A stretch of 64,000 nucleotides of DNA from Amycolatopsis sp. WAC 01376 (lineage in GTDB: Bacteria; Actinomycetota; Actinomycetes; Mycobacteriales; Pseudonocardiaceae). The number at the start of each line of letters is the position of its first letter. Within the stretch, counting starts at the first letter, position 1. The translations under genes were made by a program, and so were the position numbers. The notes under the pieces are model-generated. The model saw only the letters and a program-made list of their open reading frames with translations, was not told the origin of the DNA and ran no database searches. Where the stretch lies: positions 1,207,537-1,271,536 of the forward strand of contig NZ_QHKL01000003.1 in the NCBI RefSeq assembly GCF_003947415.1. The letters run 5' to 3'. Positions 31,897 through 40,573 of the stretch are shown here, piece by piece.

Positions 31897-34623
31897 GTGA
31901 ACCGGGAACCGTTCGTGGGCAGGGTGGGCGAACTGGCGAGCCTGCGCGGCAGGCTGGCGGACGCCGCCGCGGGCTCCGGCGGGCTCGTGCTCGTCTCCGG
32001 GCCGCCAGGGATCGGCAAGACCCGGCTGGTCGAAGAGGCCACGGCCGCGGCGTCCGCGGTCGTGTGGGGCCGATGCGCCGACGATCCCGGAGCGCCGCCG
32101 CTGTGGCCGTGGCGGCGGGTCGTCGAGGCGCTGCCGTCGGTCGATTCGGCGGTGACGAGGGCTTTCGCCGAGATCGACGGCGCCGCCGACGTCCAGGCCG
32201 CGCGGTTCCGGTTGGTGGCCGCCGCGGCGGACGCGCTGGTGGCCGCGGCGGAGCCGTCGGGACTGGTCGTCGTCCTCGAAGACCTGCACTGGGCCGACGA
32301 GGCGTCCTTGCGTCTTTTGCGGCATCTGGCGGGGGAGTTGCGGCGTTCGAAGCTGGCCGTGATCGCGACGCATCGGGACACCGGGCACACGCCCGCACTG
32401 GACGCCGCGCTGCCGGATCTCCTGCGCCGTCCGGGCACACGCGGTATTTCACTGCCGCCGTTGGCCGAGCCCGACATCCGGGCGCTGCTCACCGAATTGG
32501 CGGGGACGAAGCCCGCCGAGGAGGAGGTGCGCGAGGCGCATCGCCGCTCCGGCGGGAACCCGCTCTATCTCGGCGCGATCGCGCGTTCGGCGGGCAGATC
32601 GGAACTGGGACACCTCGTCCGTGCCGCGGTGGCGGCGCTCGAACCCCAGGTGCGGCGGCTGCTCGCCATCGCGGCGGTGATCGGCGAAGACGTCGAAGCC
32701 GCTCTGCTCGCGGAGGTGTCCGGCCTGCCGCTCGGAGAGGTCGTCGACGGGCTCGACCGAGCCGCGGGGGCCGGGGTGCTGGGTGACGGCCGGTTCGCGC
32801 ACGCCGTCGTCCGCGACGGGATCTACGCGGATCTGGGCCAGGCCGAGCGGGAAGCGTTGCACGGCCGCGCCGCCGCCGCGCTCGAGGAGCACGCCCGGCG
32901 TGATCCCGCGTTCGCCGGAACGGTCGCGGGGCATTGGCTGCGTTCGGCGTCCGCGCCGGAGAAGACGGCGGACTGGGCGGCGCTCGCGGCCGCCGAAGCG
33001 AACCGGGCACTGGCCTTCGACGAAGCGGCGCGCTTTCTCGCGATCGCGCTGGACGCCCGTTCGAAGGCCGGACTGTCCGAAAGGGACCGTGCCGGGCTGC
33101 TGCTCGATCTCGCCGTCGCCGAATACCGGTCCGGCCGGTTCGCGCGAAGTCTCGACCACGCCCGCAGCGCCGCCGACGCCGGGCTGGTCGCCGAAGCGGC
33201 ACTGGTGGTCCGCGACGTCGCGGCGCCGGATCTCCTGCCCGGCATCCGCGACCTCGCCTCACGCGCACTCGCCGTGGACGGGGTCGACAAGACGACGCGG
33301 GCCCGCCTGCTGGCGCACAGCGCGTCGGTCGAGGCCGACTACGGCCGATTCGCCGAAGCGGGGAAACTCGCCGACGACGCCTTCGCACTCGCTGAAGAGT
33401 CAGGCGATCCCGAGGCACTGGTCGACAGCCTCCGCGCCCGGATGAAGGTTGCACCGGACAAGCTGCCGTCCTCCGAGCGGCTGCGGCTCGGGGCGCTCGC
33501 GGTGGACCTGGGCACGCGGACCGGGCAGCCGCTGGTCTCCCTGTGGGGTCACAAATGGCGGATCGACGCCGCGCTGGAGGACGGGCGGATGGCGCTCGCC
33601 GACGACGAACTCGTCGCGGTGACGACACTGGCGCGGTTGACGAGACTGCCGCTGATCCGCTGGCACGATCTGCGGCTGCGCAGTTCGGTGCTGGCGTTGC
33701 GGGGAGATCTGGCCGAGGCACGCGAACTCGACTTCGCGGCGGAGGAGCTGGCCGACACCGAACTCGCGGACGACTTCTCCGCGAAAGGGATGTCCTACGC
33801 GTTCCGTATCCAGCTCGTCCTGCTCACGGGTGATCCCGGCGAGCTGCGAGGCGACTACGCGAGGTTGCTGGACCGGGCCCCGCACCTGCCGGTGACGCTG
33901 GTTTCGCGGCCGTTGCTGAGTCTGCTCAAGGGCGACCTCGACGAGGCGAGGGTTCGGTACGAGCAGCTGGTACCGCTGGTGCGGAGCCCGGAGTTCGCGC
34001 TGCACAGCACCGGCGCGCTGCCCAACCTCGTGCCGCTGGTCGAGGCCTTCCACGACGTCGAGATGGCGGAGTACCTGTTGCGGCGCCTGGAAGAGGTGCG
34101 GCCGATCGTGTCCGGCGGCGCCGGCGTCTTCTGCGCCGGCTCGACCTTGGAACAGCCCGCCAGGCTCAACGCCGTTCTCGGCCGCCACGACGAAGCGGTG
34201 CGGCTGTACGAGCGGGCCATCGTCGTCAACGAAGGCATCGGCGCCCGGCCCGGTGTCGCCCAGGTGCGACTGCTGCTCGCCGAAGTCCTGGTCTCCCGAG
34301 GCGACCTCGCGCGTGCCCAAGACCTCGCGCGCGAGGCCCTCGACGAATTCCGGCGGCTGGCCATACCGGGGCAGCTCGCGCGGGCCGCGGCGCTGCTCGA
34401 CCGGATCCGCGCCGGACGCCGAGCCGCCGACCCGCTCACCGGGCGGGAACGCGAGATCGTCGTCCTGCTCGCCGACGCGCTGAGCAACCGCCGGATCGCC
34501 GAGAAGCTGGTGCTTTCCGAACGCACGGTGGAAAGCCACGTCCGGAGCATCCTGGCGAAACTGGGCCTGGCGAACCGGACCGAGGTCGTCGCGTGGGCGA
34601 GCAGGGAAGGCCTCAGGGACTGA
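31897..34623 (+). CDS. LuxR-family AAA/TPR transcriptional regulator (LAL type)
   Basis: A 908-residue LAL-type regulator. Walker A GPPGIGKTR (35-43), Walker B VVVLEDLHWAD (~125), a TPR-like helical middle, and a C-terminal LuxR HTH (LTGREREIVVLLADALSNRR ... SERTVESHVRSILAKLGL, ~845-900). Such proteins activate secondary-metabolism or stress operons. The GTG start is placed at VNREPFVGR, the usual N-terminus; the RBS is weak. Its 3' end overlaps the convergent thioesterase gene by 11 bases. Confidence 0.88.
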   Translation: MNREPFVGRVGELASLRGRLADAAAGSGGLVLVSGPPGIGKTRLVEEATAAASAVVWGRCADDPGAPPLWPWRRVVEALPSVDSAVTRAFAEIDGAADVQAARFRLVAAAADALVAAAEPSGLVVVLEDLHWADEASLRLLRHLAGELRRSKLAVIATHRDTGHTPALDAALPDLLRRPGTRGISLPPLAEPDIRALLTELAGTKPAEEEVREAHRRSGGNPLYLGAIARSAGRSELGHLVRAAVAALEPQVRRLLAIAAVIGEDVEAALLAEVSGLPLGEVVDGLDRAAGAGVLGDGRFAHAVVRDGIYADLGQAEREALHGRAAAALEEHARRDPAFAGTVAGHWLRSASAPEKTADWAALAAAEANRALAFDEAARFLAIALDARSKAGLSERDRAGLLLDLAVAEYRSGRFARSLDHARSAADAGLVAEAALVVRDVAAPDLLPGIRDLASRALAVDGVDKTTRARLLAHSASVEADYGRFAEAGKLADDAFALAEESGDPEALVDSLRARMKVAPDKLPSSERLRLGALAVDLGTRTGQPLVSLWGHKWRIDAALEDGRMALADDELVAVTTLARLTRLPLIRWHDLRLRSSVLALRGDLAEARELDFAAEELADTELADDFSAKGMSYAFRIQLVLLTGDPGELRGDYARLLDRAPHLPVTLVSRPLLSLLKGDLDEARVRYEQLVPLVRSPEFALHSTGALPNLVPLVEAFHDVEMAEYLLRRLEEVRPIVSGGAGVFCAGSTLEQPARLNAVLGRHDEAVRLYERAIVVNEGIGARPGVAQVRLLLAEVLVSRGDLARAQDLAREALDEFRRLAIPGQLARAAALLDRIRAGRRAADPLTGREREIVVLLADALSNRRIAEKLVLSERTVESHVRSILAKLGLANRTEVVAWASREGLRD

Positions 34624-35359
34624 CGGTCAGCTTGCCGAGGATGCGCGCGACGACGGCGTCGAGATTGGCGTCGAGGAAGAAGTGGCCGCCCTCGAACACC
34701 TCCATCTCGAACGAGCCGGTGGTGTGCTCTCGCCAGTTTTCGACGTCCGGCACCTCCAGTACCGGGTCCGCGTCCCCGGTGAACGCCACGAGCGGGCAGC
34801 TCACGTCGGAGCCGGGCCGGTACCGGTAGGTCTCGACGGCCTTGTAGTCGCCGCGCAGCGCGGGCAACGCGAGCGCGCGGATGTCCGGATCGTCGAAGAT
34901 CGACGCGTCCGTGCCGCCGAGCCTGCTGACCTCTTTGAGGAACGTGTCGTCTTCGGCGAGATGGTGTGAGGTGTCCTTCCGCACGTCCGGACCGCGGCGG
35001 GCCGAGACGAACAGCACCGCGGGGACGAGGCCACGCGTTTCGAGCCGGCGGGCGACCTCGAACGCGACGATGGCGCCCATGCTGTGGCCGAAGAGGGCGA
35101 AGGGTTTCGGGAGCGCGGCGACGACGTCCACCAGCTGCTCGGTGAGGACGTGCAGATCGTCGACCACCGGCTCGCCCATCCGGTCCTGCCGTCCCGGGTA
35201 CTGCACGGTGTGCACCTCGACGGTGGGTGAGAGGGCCGCCGAAAGCGAACGGTACGCGCTCGCCGATCCACCCGCGTGCGGGAAGGCGATCAGTCTCATC
35301 TCGGCCGAGGGCGCCGGATGAAAGCAACGCGTCCAGCGGCGAAGATCCTGCCCTGCCAT
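34613..35359 (-). CDS. Type II thioesterase
   Basis: A 248-residue alpha/beta hydrolase of the TEII class. FPHAGGSA (~27) is the oxyanion motif, GHSMG (S93) the nucleophile, and GGHFFL (~229) the His. TEII enzymes clear misprimed carrier domains of PKS/NRPS lines. No PKS or NRPS gene is in the window, so its partner must be elsewhere or it acts on another acyl chain. The ATG is preceded by GGGGGA. It is convergent with, and overlaps, the LuxR-AAA gene. Confidence 0.88.
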   Translation of the reverse strand: MAGQDLRRWTRCFHPAPSAEMRLIAFPHAGGSASAYRSLSAALSPTVEVHTVQYPGRQDRMGEPVVDDLHVLTEQLVDVVAALPKPFALFGHSMGAIVAFEVARRLETRGLVPAVLFVSARRGPDVRKDTSHHLAEDDTFLKEVSRLGGTDASIFDDPDIRALALPALRGDYKAVETYRYRPGSDVSCPLVAFTGDADPVLEVPDVENWREHTTGSFEMEVFEGGHFFLDANLDAVVARILGKLTVSP

Positions 35360-35507
35360 CGAAAGTCCCCCAATCCGCGCGCGGACGGCCCACGCGACAC
35401 TGGAATGTACGGGGGATTCGCGGGGCGAGTCCATGCTTGTGCGGGGTTCTTCACGTGGGAACACTGGACAACGGCCCGCATCCCGGGCCGGTCAGAAGGG
35501 AGCGAGT

Positions 35508-36398
35508 GTGGCGGAGGACCTGAAGATCAGGGTCGGTGCGGGGCTGGGGACCGCGACGGCGGCCGAGGAGTTCGGTGCCGCGGTCGACCTGCTGGAGCGG
35601 GCGGGCGTCGATTCGCTCTGGCTGCCCGAAGCGGTGTACTCGCCGAGAATCGACCCTGTCGTGGGGCTGACGCACGCGCTCGCCCGCACCGCGAAACTGA
35701 AGGTCGGCACCGGGGTGATGGTGCTGCCCGGCCGTGATCCGGTCCTGGTCGCCAAACAGCTCGCCTCACTCGCCGCGCTCGCACCGAAAAGGCTCCTCCC
35801 GGTCTTCGGCCTGAAACCCGCGCGTGACGCCGAACTGTCCTTGTTCCCGGTGCCGCCCGGACGCCGCGCCGCGGTGTTCGACGAGTCGTTGCGGCTGATC
35901 AGGGCACTGCTGGAACAGGAAGAGGTGACCTTCGAGGGCGAGTTCTTCCGCGTCGAGGGCAAGGGGCTCGGCATGCGCCCGGTCAAACGCCTCGACCTTT
36001 GGCTCGGTGGGAAGGCGCCCGGCGCGCTGCGCCGCGTCGGAAGGCTCGCGGACGGCTGGCTGGCCAGTTTCCTCACGCCGGAGGAAGCGCGCGCCGGCCG
36101 CGAGGCGATCCAGAAGGCCGCCGCCGAGGCGGACCGGGAGGTCGAGGCCGACCATTTCGGCATCAGCCTCATCGTCGCGGAGGACGGGATCCCGGACGCG
36201 TTCGCGGCTTCGGTCGCGGCACGGTCCGACGCGGACCCGTCCCGGCTGATCGCGGGCAGCTGGAGCGCCGCCCGCGACCTGATCGCCGAGTACATCGACG
36301 CCGGGCTGAGCAAGTTCGTGCTGTACCCGGCCGGGACGGAGCCGATCGAGCGGTTCGTCGAGAACTTCGTCGAGCACGCCGTGCCGATGCAGAACTGA
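35508..36398 (+). CDS. LLM-class F420-dependent oxidoreductase
   Basis: A 296-residue TIM-barrel luciferase-like monooxygenase/oxidoreductase. The pattern EFGAAVDLLERAGVDSLWLPE and ALARTAKLKVGTGVMVLPGRDPV is typical of F420-dependent families in actinobacteria. The substrate is unknown. The GTG start has GAAGGGAG upstream; it is divergent from the thioesterase gene (148-base gap). After the stop comes the dispersed short element at 36413-36437. Confidence 0.85.
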   Translation: MAEDLKIRVGAGLGTATAAEEFGAAVDLLERAGVDSLWLPEAVYSPRIDPVVGLTHALARTAKLKVGTGVMVLPGRDPVLVAKQLASLAALAPKRLLPVFGLKPARDAELSLFPVPPGRRAAVFDESLRLIRALLEQEEVTFEGEFFRVEGKGLGMRPVKRLDLWLGGKAPGALRRVGRLADGWLASFLTPEEARAGREAIQKAAAEADREVEADHFGISLIVAEDGIPDAFAASVAARSDADPSRLIAGSWSAARDLIAEYIDAGLSKFVLYPAGTEPIERFVENFVEHAVPMQN

Positions 36399-36412
36399 GT
36401 GGGTCACCGTGG

Positions 36413-36437
36413 TCGTGAGTGGCGATTCGGGTTCTAA
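36413..36437. repeat. Dispersed short element copy
   Basis: Copy of GTGAGTGGCGATTCGGGTTC followed by TAA, 15 bases after the LLM oxidoreductase stop codon. It has the same sequence as the end of the 28047-28121 element in the opposite orientation. Confidence 0.65.
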
Positions 36438-36486
36438 TGACCCGTAAGGCAAACGTGTCGCGTTCCTGGGCGAGGTCAGTGGTGGG

Positions 36487-36531
36487 GCGAAGGCTCCCTT
36501 CGCTGCGTCTGATGCGGTGAAGGGCGCCTTC
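36487..36531. terminator. Imperfect hairpin in the 36399-36671 gap
   Basis: CGAAGGCTCCCTTCGCTGC (36487-36505) pairs with 36513-36531 with three mismatches or G-U pairs. It belongs to the GAAGG/CCTTC arm family. Confidence 0.5.
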
Positions 36532-36595
36532 GGGCCTGGACGGCGGCAGCGACTCCTGAGTGAGCCCGCGACACTCCTTGCGTGATCTCGCGTGG

Positions 36596-36645
36596 GGGTC
36601 GTGAGTGGTAATGAGCGTTCTAACGCTCATTACCACTCACGACCC
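36596..36645. terminator. 24-bp perfect hairpin built from two short-element halves
   Basis: Arms 36596-36619 and 36622-36645 are perfect, with a 2-base loop. Each arm is the dispersed short element with GGCGATTCGG replaced by GGTAATGAGC (GTGAGTGGTAATGAGCGTTC). It lies 26 bases beyond the efflux pump stop codon, at a convergent junction. Confidence 0.7.
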
Positions 36646-36671
36646 ACTGGACCGGCGCACCACCTCACGCG

Positions 36672-38192
36672 CTAGTCGAACTTCAGCTCTTCGGTGCGCC
36701 GCGGCATCAGCAGCAGCGCGCCGACGCTGAGCACGGCGACCACCAGCATCGCCAGGAAGACGTGGTGCGTGGCGTCCGCGAGGGCGCCGCGCACGAACGT
36801 CGTCGTCGGGGTGTCCGGGCCGTGGCCCTCCAGGACGATGCTGGTCGCGTCGACGCCGGACGGCAGGCCGGTGACCCCCGCTGGCGGGCTGGCGAAGCGG
36901 CTCGCCAGGGTGGCGTTCGCGATCGCGCCGAAGATCGCCACGCCCACGGCGCTGCCCAGCGAGCGGCTGAACATGTTGGTCGCGGTGACGACGCCGCGGC
37001 GTTCCCACCCGATCGTGGACTGCACGGCGATCAGCGTCGGGCTCGACGCCAGGCCCAGCCCCAGCCCCAGGACGAACGCGGCCGCGGCCGCCAGCCAGAT
37101 CGACGAACCCGCCGCCAGGAACACGGTGAGCGCCGCGCCCGCGATGACGATCCCGCTGCCGATCAGCGCGGTGTCCCGGAACCCGATCCGCATGTAGATC
37201 CGGCCCGCCAGCGACGCCGAGATCGGCCAGCCGACGGTGAGCGCCGCCAGCGCGAATCCGGCGACGAGCGCGCCGGTGCCGAGAACGCCCTGGGAGAAGG
37301 TCGGCAAATAAGACGTGAGGCCCATCAGCAGCATGCCGACCACGACGGCGACCAGGTTCCCGCCGATCAACGTCCGTTTGGTGAAGATCCACAGTGGCAG
37401 CACCGGTTCCTCGGCCCTGCGTTCCACGAACACGAAGGCCACCAGCAGCACCGCGGAGGCGGCGAAGATCCCCACGCTCGGCGCGGACGCCCAGCCCCAG
37501 GCGACCCCGCCTTCCAGCAGGCCGAGGATCAACAGCGAACAGCCGAGGGTGAGCAGCGTGGCACCGGTGTAGTCGATGCGGTGCGAGCGGCGTTCGACGC
37601 GCTCGCGGAAGTTCCGGAACAGCATCCACGCCGCCAGCGCGCCGAGCGGCAGGTTGATGAAGAAGATCCAGCGCCAGTCGAGGTACTCCGCGAACACGCC
37701 GCCCAGCGTCGGCCCGACCACCGACGAGATGGCCCACACGCTGGCGAGGTAGCCCTGCACCCTGGCGCGTTCCTCGACGGTGTACATGTCGCCGACCATG
37801 GTCAGCGCGATCGGCTGGATCGCGCCCGCGCCGATGCCCTGCACCGCGCGCGCCGCGATCAGCACCGGCATGCTCCATGCCGCGCCGCACAGCACCGAGC
37901 CCAGCAGGAACGCCGCGATCCCGAAGAACATCACCGGCCGCCTGCCGAGCACGTCGGCGAACTTGCCGTACAGCGGAACGGTGACCGCCTGGGTCAGCAG
38001 ATAGATCGAGAACAGCCAGGGGAACTGCGAGAACCCGCCGAGATCGGCGACCACCGACGGCACCGCCGTCGCGATGATGGTCGAGTCCAGCGCGATCAGG
38101 CCGGAACACAGCATCACGGCGATCAGGACGGGGCCGCGTTCGGAGCGGAAACCGACCCCTTCCTTCGCGGTGACCGGGGCCGGGGGCGTCAT
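36672..38192 (-). CDS. DHA2-family MFS drug efflux pump (14 TM)
   Basis: A 506-residue transporter of the EmrB/QacA type. Motif D1-like LDSTIIATAVPSV, motif A GKFADVLGRRPVM (~85), and motif C GPTLGGVFAEYLDWRWIFFI (~155) are all seen. It is proton-driven drug export in known members. The ATG at 38192 has GAGGAG 10 bases upstream; ATG 38216 and TTG 38228 are possible. It is divergent from the DUF1015 gene with about 120 bases between, and no TetR or MarR regulator is beside it. Confidence 0.88.
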   Translation of the reverse strand: MTPPAPVTAKEGVGFRSERGPVLIAVMLCSGLIALDSTIIATAVPSVVADLGGFSQFPWLFSIYLLTQAVTVPLYGKFADVLGRRPVMFFGIAAFLLGSVLCGAAWSMPVLIAARAVQGIGAGAIQPIALTMVGDMYTVEERARVQGYLASVWAISSVVGPTLGGVFAEYLDWRWIFFINLPLGALAAWMLFRNFRERVERRSHRIDYTGATLLTLGCSLLILGLLEGGVAWGWASAPSVGIFAASAVLLVAFVFVERRAEEPVLPLWIFTKRTLIGGNLVAVVVGMLLMGLTSYLPTFSQGVLGTGALVAGFALAALTVGWPISASLAGRIYMRIGFRDTALIGSGIVIAGAALTVFLAAGSSIWLAAAAAFVLGLGLGLASSPTLIAVQSTIGWERRGVVTATNMFSRSLGSAVGVAIFGAIANATLASRFASPPAGVTGLPSGVDATSIVLEGHGPDTPTTTFVRGALADATHHVFLAMLVVAVLSVGALLLMPRRTEELKFD

Positions 38193-38312
38193 CTGTGGCG
38201 GTCTCCTCGGGCTCATGAAGGGGGTCAACTACTTCGCATGGGTAAGCATTCCATGGAGACGCCCGGTCATGGGACCGATTTTTTCCGTGAGCTATCCCGC
38301 AAAATGGATCGG

Positions 38313-39455
38313 ATGAGCACCTGGATCCGCCCGATCGACCGTGGCTGGGTTGTCCGCGACACCGTCCCGGGACCCGACGTCGACGAGTTCGCCGACCCGG
38401 ACCGGGTGGCCGCCGCGCTCGCCGACGCACGTGGCGACAGTCTGCTGGCGGTCCAGCATCCGGCCAGGACTCCGGCCGCGCTGGCGGGCGGCCTTTCGAT
38501 CGAGGCGGCGTTGCCGCAGGCCAGGGCCACGTTCGAACGCATCCGGCAGCGGCACTACCGGCCTGTCGCCGACGTCGTGGCGCCGTATCGCATCGACGGG
38601 CCGGACGGGGTCGCGCTGGGCGTGCTGTGCCTGGTCGACCCGGCAGCGGTCCGGGACGACGGGGTGACGCGGGTCCGGCACACCGAGGACGTCTATCCGG
38701 ACGTCGTCGAGGAACGGGCCGCGATGCTCGCCGGGCTCGGCGTCGCCACGAGCGCGGCCATGCTCGTCCCCGCGACCGGCGGCCGTGGGCTGACCGCGCT
38801 GATCGAACGGCTCTGCCGCGGGCAGGCGCCCAGCCTGTCCACAGTGGACGCCGCGGGCCGTGAGCACGAACTGTGGCTCGCCGGTCCCGGCGAGGGCCAG
38901 TCCGAACTGCTGGCCGCACTGGACGAGATGGATCTCCTGGTCGCGGACGGAAATCACCGCGTCGCGGCCGCCGCGAAATCGGGGCGCGGCGCGTTGCTGG
39001 CACTCGTCACCGGCGGACCGGCGCTGCGGATCGGCCCCATCCACCGGGTGCTCGCCGGCACCGGATTCGATGAGGACACGCTGGCCCGGCGATGGAAGGA
39101 GGCGGGGTTCGACGTCCATCCCGGACGGCCGGACCCGCCGGCCGAGGAGGGTGAAATGACCGTGCTGGCGGGCGATTCAGCCTTCCGGGTGGTGCTCGGC
39201 AAAGCCGGCGGTGACCACGCAGTGGTCGAACAGAAGCTGCTCCGGGGGGCACTCGGCGTCGATCCGGAGGGGCCGAACGTGCGGCCGTTGCTGCCGGGCG
39301 CGCCGGTGCCCGAGGACGCGGACGCGGTATTGCTGCTGGCCCCGGTCCCGTACGCGCAGGTGCTCGCCGTGCACGCGGCCGGGTCACGGATGCCGAGGAA
39401 GGCCACCTATTTCACGCCGAAACCGCGCAGCGGGCTCCTGTTGGCCGAGCTTTGA
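38313..39455 (+). CDS. DUF1015/SerK-like protein
   Basis: A 380-residue protein of the DUF1015 family, which includes archaeal ADP-dependent free-serine kinase. The conserved VADGNHRVAAA motif (~210) and the RHTEDVYPDVVEER region (~120) are present, and MPRKATYFTPKPRSGLL is the family's C-terminal motif. In bacteria the role is unknown. ATG 38304 is an alternative start. It ends 38 bases before the LigC-like gene. Confidence 0.82.
   Translation: MSTWIRPIDRGWVVRDTVPGPDVDEFADPDRVAAALADARGDSLLAVQHPARTPAALAGGLSIEAALPQARATFERIRQRHYRPVADVVAPYRIDGPDGVALGVLCLVDPAAVRDDGVTRVRHTEDVYPDVVEERAAMLAGLGVATSAAMLVPATGGRGLTALIERLCRGQAPSLSTVDAAGREHELWLAGPGEGQSELLAALDEMDLLVADGNHRVAAAAKSGRGALLALVTGGPALRIGPIHRVLAGTGFDEDTLARRWKEAGFDVHPGRPDPPAEEGEMTVLAGDSAFRVVLGKAGGDHAVVEQKLLRGALGVDPEGPNVRPLLPGAPVPEDADAVLLLAPVPYAQVLAVHAAGSRMPRKATYFTPKPRSGLLLAEL
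38837..38849. repeat. Palindrome GTCCACAGTGGAC in coding sequence
   Basis: A perfect 13-base palindrome inside the DUF1015 gene, encoding Ser-Thr-Val-Asp with the rare codon ACA. Confidence 0.6.
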
Positions 39456-39493
39456 GCCGCGCTTTTGTCGGTGGCCCGGCCTAGGATCACCTC

Positions 39494-40573
39494 GTGGAAC
39501 TGCCCGTGATGCCGCCCGTGAAGCCGATGCTGGCCAAGGCCGTGCACGAACTGCCGCGCACGCCGGGGCTGCTGTACGAGCCGAAGTGGGACGGCTTTCG
39601 TTGCGTGGTCTTCCGCGACGGTGACGAGGTCGTGCTCGGCTCGCGCAACGACAGGCCGCTGACGAGGTACTTCCCCGAACTGGTGGACCTGCTCAAGGAC
39701 GCGCTGCCCGAGCGCTGCGTCGTCGACGGCGAGATCGTGCTGGTCACCGAAGGCGGGCTCGACTTCGAGGCGCTCCAGTTGCGCCTGCATCCGGCCGCGT
39801 CCAGGGTGACCAAACTGGCCGCGGAGACGCCGGCCAGTTTCGTGGTGTTCGACCTGCTCGCCCTCGGCGACCGGGATCTGACGCCGGAGCCGTTCGAGGA
39901 GCGGCGGAAGCTGCTCGAAAGCGTCGTCGACACGAAGTTCGCGCGGGTGCATCTCACCCCACTGTCCGAAGATCCCGACGTCGCCCAGGACTGGTTCACC
40001 CGCTTCGAGGGCGCGGGCTTCGACGGTGTGATGGCCAAACCCGCCGACGCACCGTACGAACAGGACAAACGGGTGATGTGGAAGGTCAAGCACCAGCGCA
40101 CCGCGGACTGCGTCGTCGCCGGATTCCGGTGGCACAAGGACGGCGTCGGGGTCGGGTCGCTGCTGCTCGGGCTCTACAACGACGAAGGCGTCCTGAACCA
40201 CGTGGGCGTGGCCAGCAGTTTCACCGCCGCGAGGCGTCGCGAGCTGGTGGACGAACTCGCGCCCCTGCGCGAGAACGCGCTGGAGAACCATCCCTGGCGC
40301 GAGTGGGCCGAGGCGCACGAAGAGGCGGGCGGCCGCATGCCGGGCGCGGGCAGCCGGTGGGCGCCGAAAAAGGACCTGAGCTGGGAGCCGGTCCGCATCG
40401 AGTGGGTCGCCGAGGTCCGCTACGAACACGTCGAGGGCACGCGGTTCCGCCATGGCGGGCGGCTCGTGCGCTTCCGCCCGGACCGTGAGCCGGCCTCGTG
40501 CACGTACGCGCAGCTCGAAGAGGTCCCGCCCGCCGAGCTGGCCACCTTGTTCACCGAGCTGGGGGAAGCATGA
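39494..40573 (+). CDS. ligC: ATP-dependent DNA ligase (LigC-type)
   Basis: A 359-residue ligase: adenylation and OB-fold domains only. The active-site lysine is K31 in EPKWDGFR. CVVDGEIVL (motif III), FDGVMAKP (motif IV) and MWKVKHQRTADCVV (motif V) are all present. LigC enzymes are the short actinobacterial ATP ligases linked to back-up end joining and base-excision repair. The GTG start is at VELPVMPPV. The stop overlaps the PolDom ATG (ATGA), so ligase and polymerase are made together. Confidence 0.9.
   Translation: MELPVMPPVKPMLAKAVHELPRTPGLLYEPKWDGFRCVVFRDGDEVVLGSRNDRPLTRYFPELVDLLKDALPERCVVDGEIVLVTEGGLDFEALQLRLHPAASRVTKLAAETPASFVVFDLLALGDRDLTPEPFEERRKLLESVVDTKFARVHLTPLSEDPDVAQDWFTRFEGAGFDGVMAKPADAPYEQDKRVMWKVKHQRTADCVVAGFRWHKDGVGVGSLLLGLYNDEGVLNHVGVASSFTAARRRELVDELAPLRENALENHPWREWAEAHEEAGGRMPGAGSRWAPKKDLSWEPVRIEWVAEVRYEHVEGTRFRHGGRLVRFRPDREPASCTYAQLEEVPPAELATLFTELGEA

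Noticed and set aside
31189..32388. Extended minus-strand frame covering the LuxR-AAA 5' region
   Set aside because: Only the part from 31785 has a plausible protein with a ribosome-binding site; the upstream segment is antisense shadow of the regulator.
34613..36398. Secondary-metabolite cluster around the thioesterase, P450 and LLM oxidoreductase
   Set aside because: No PKS, NRPS, terpene synthase or carrier protein is present. The P450 is 10 kb away behind unrelated genes, so no cluster is supported.
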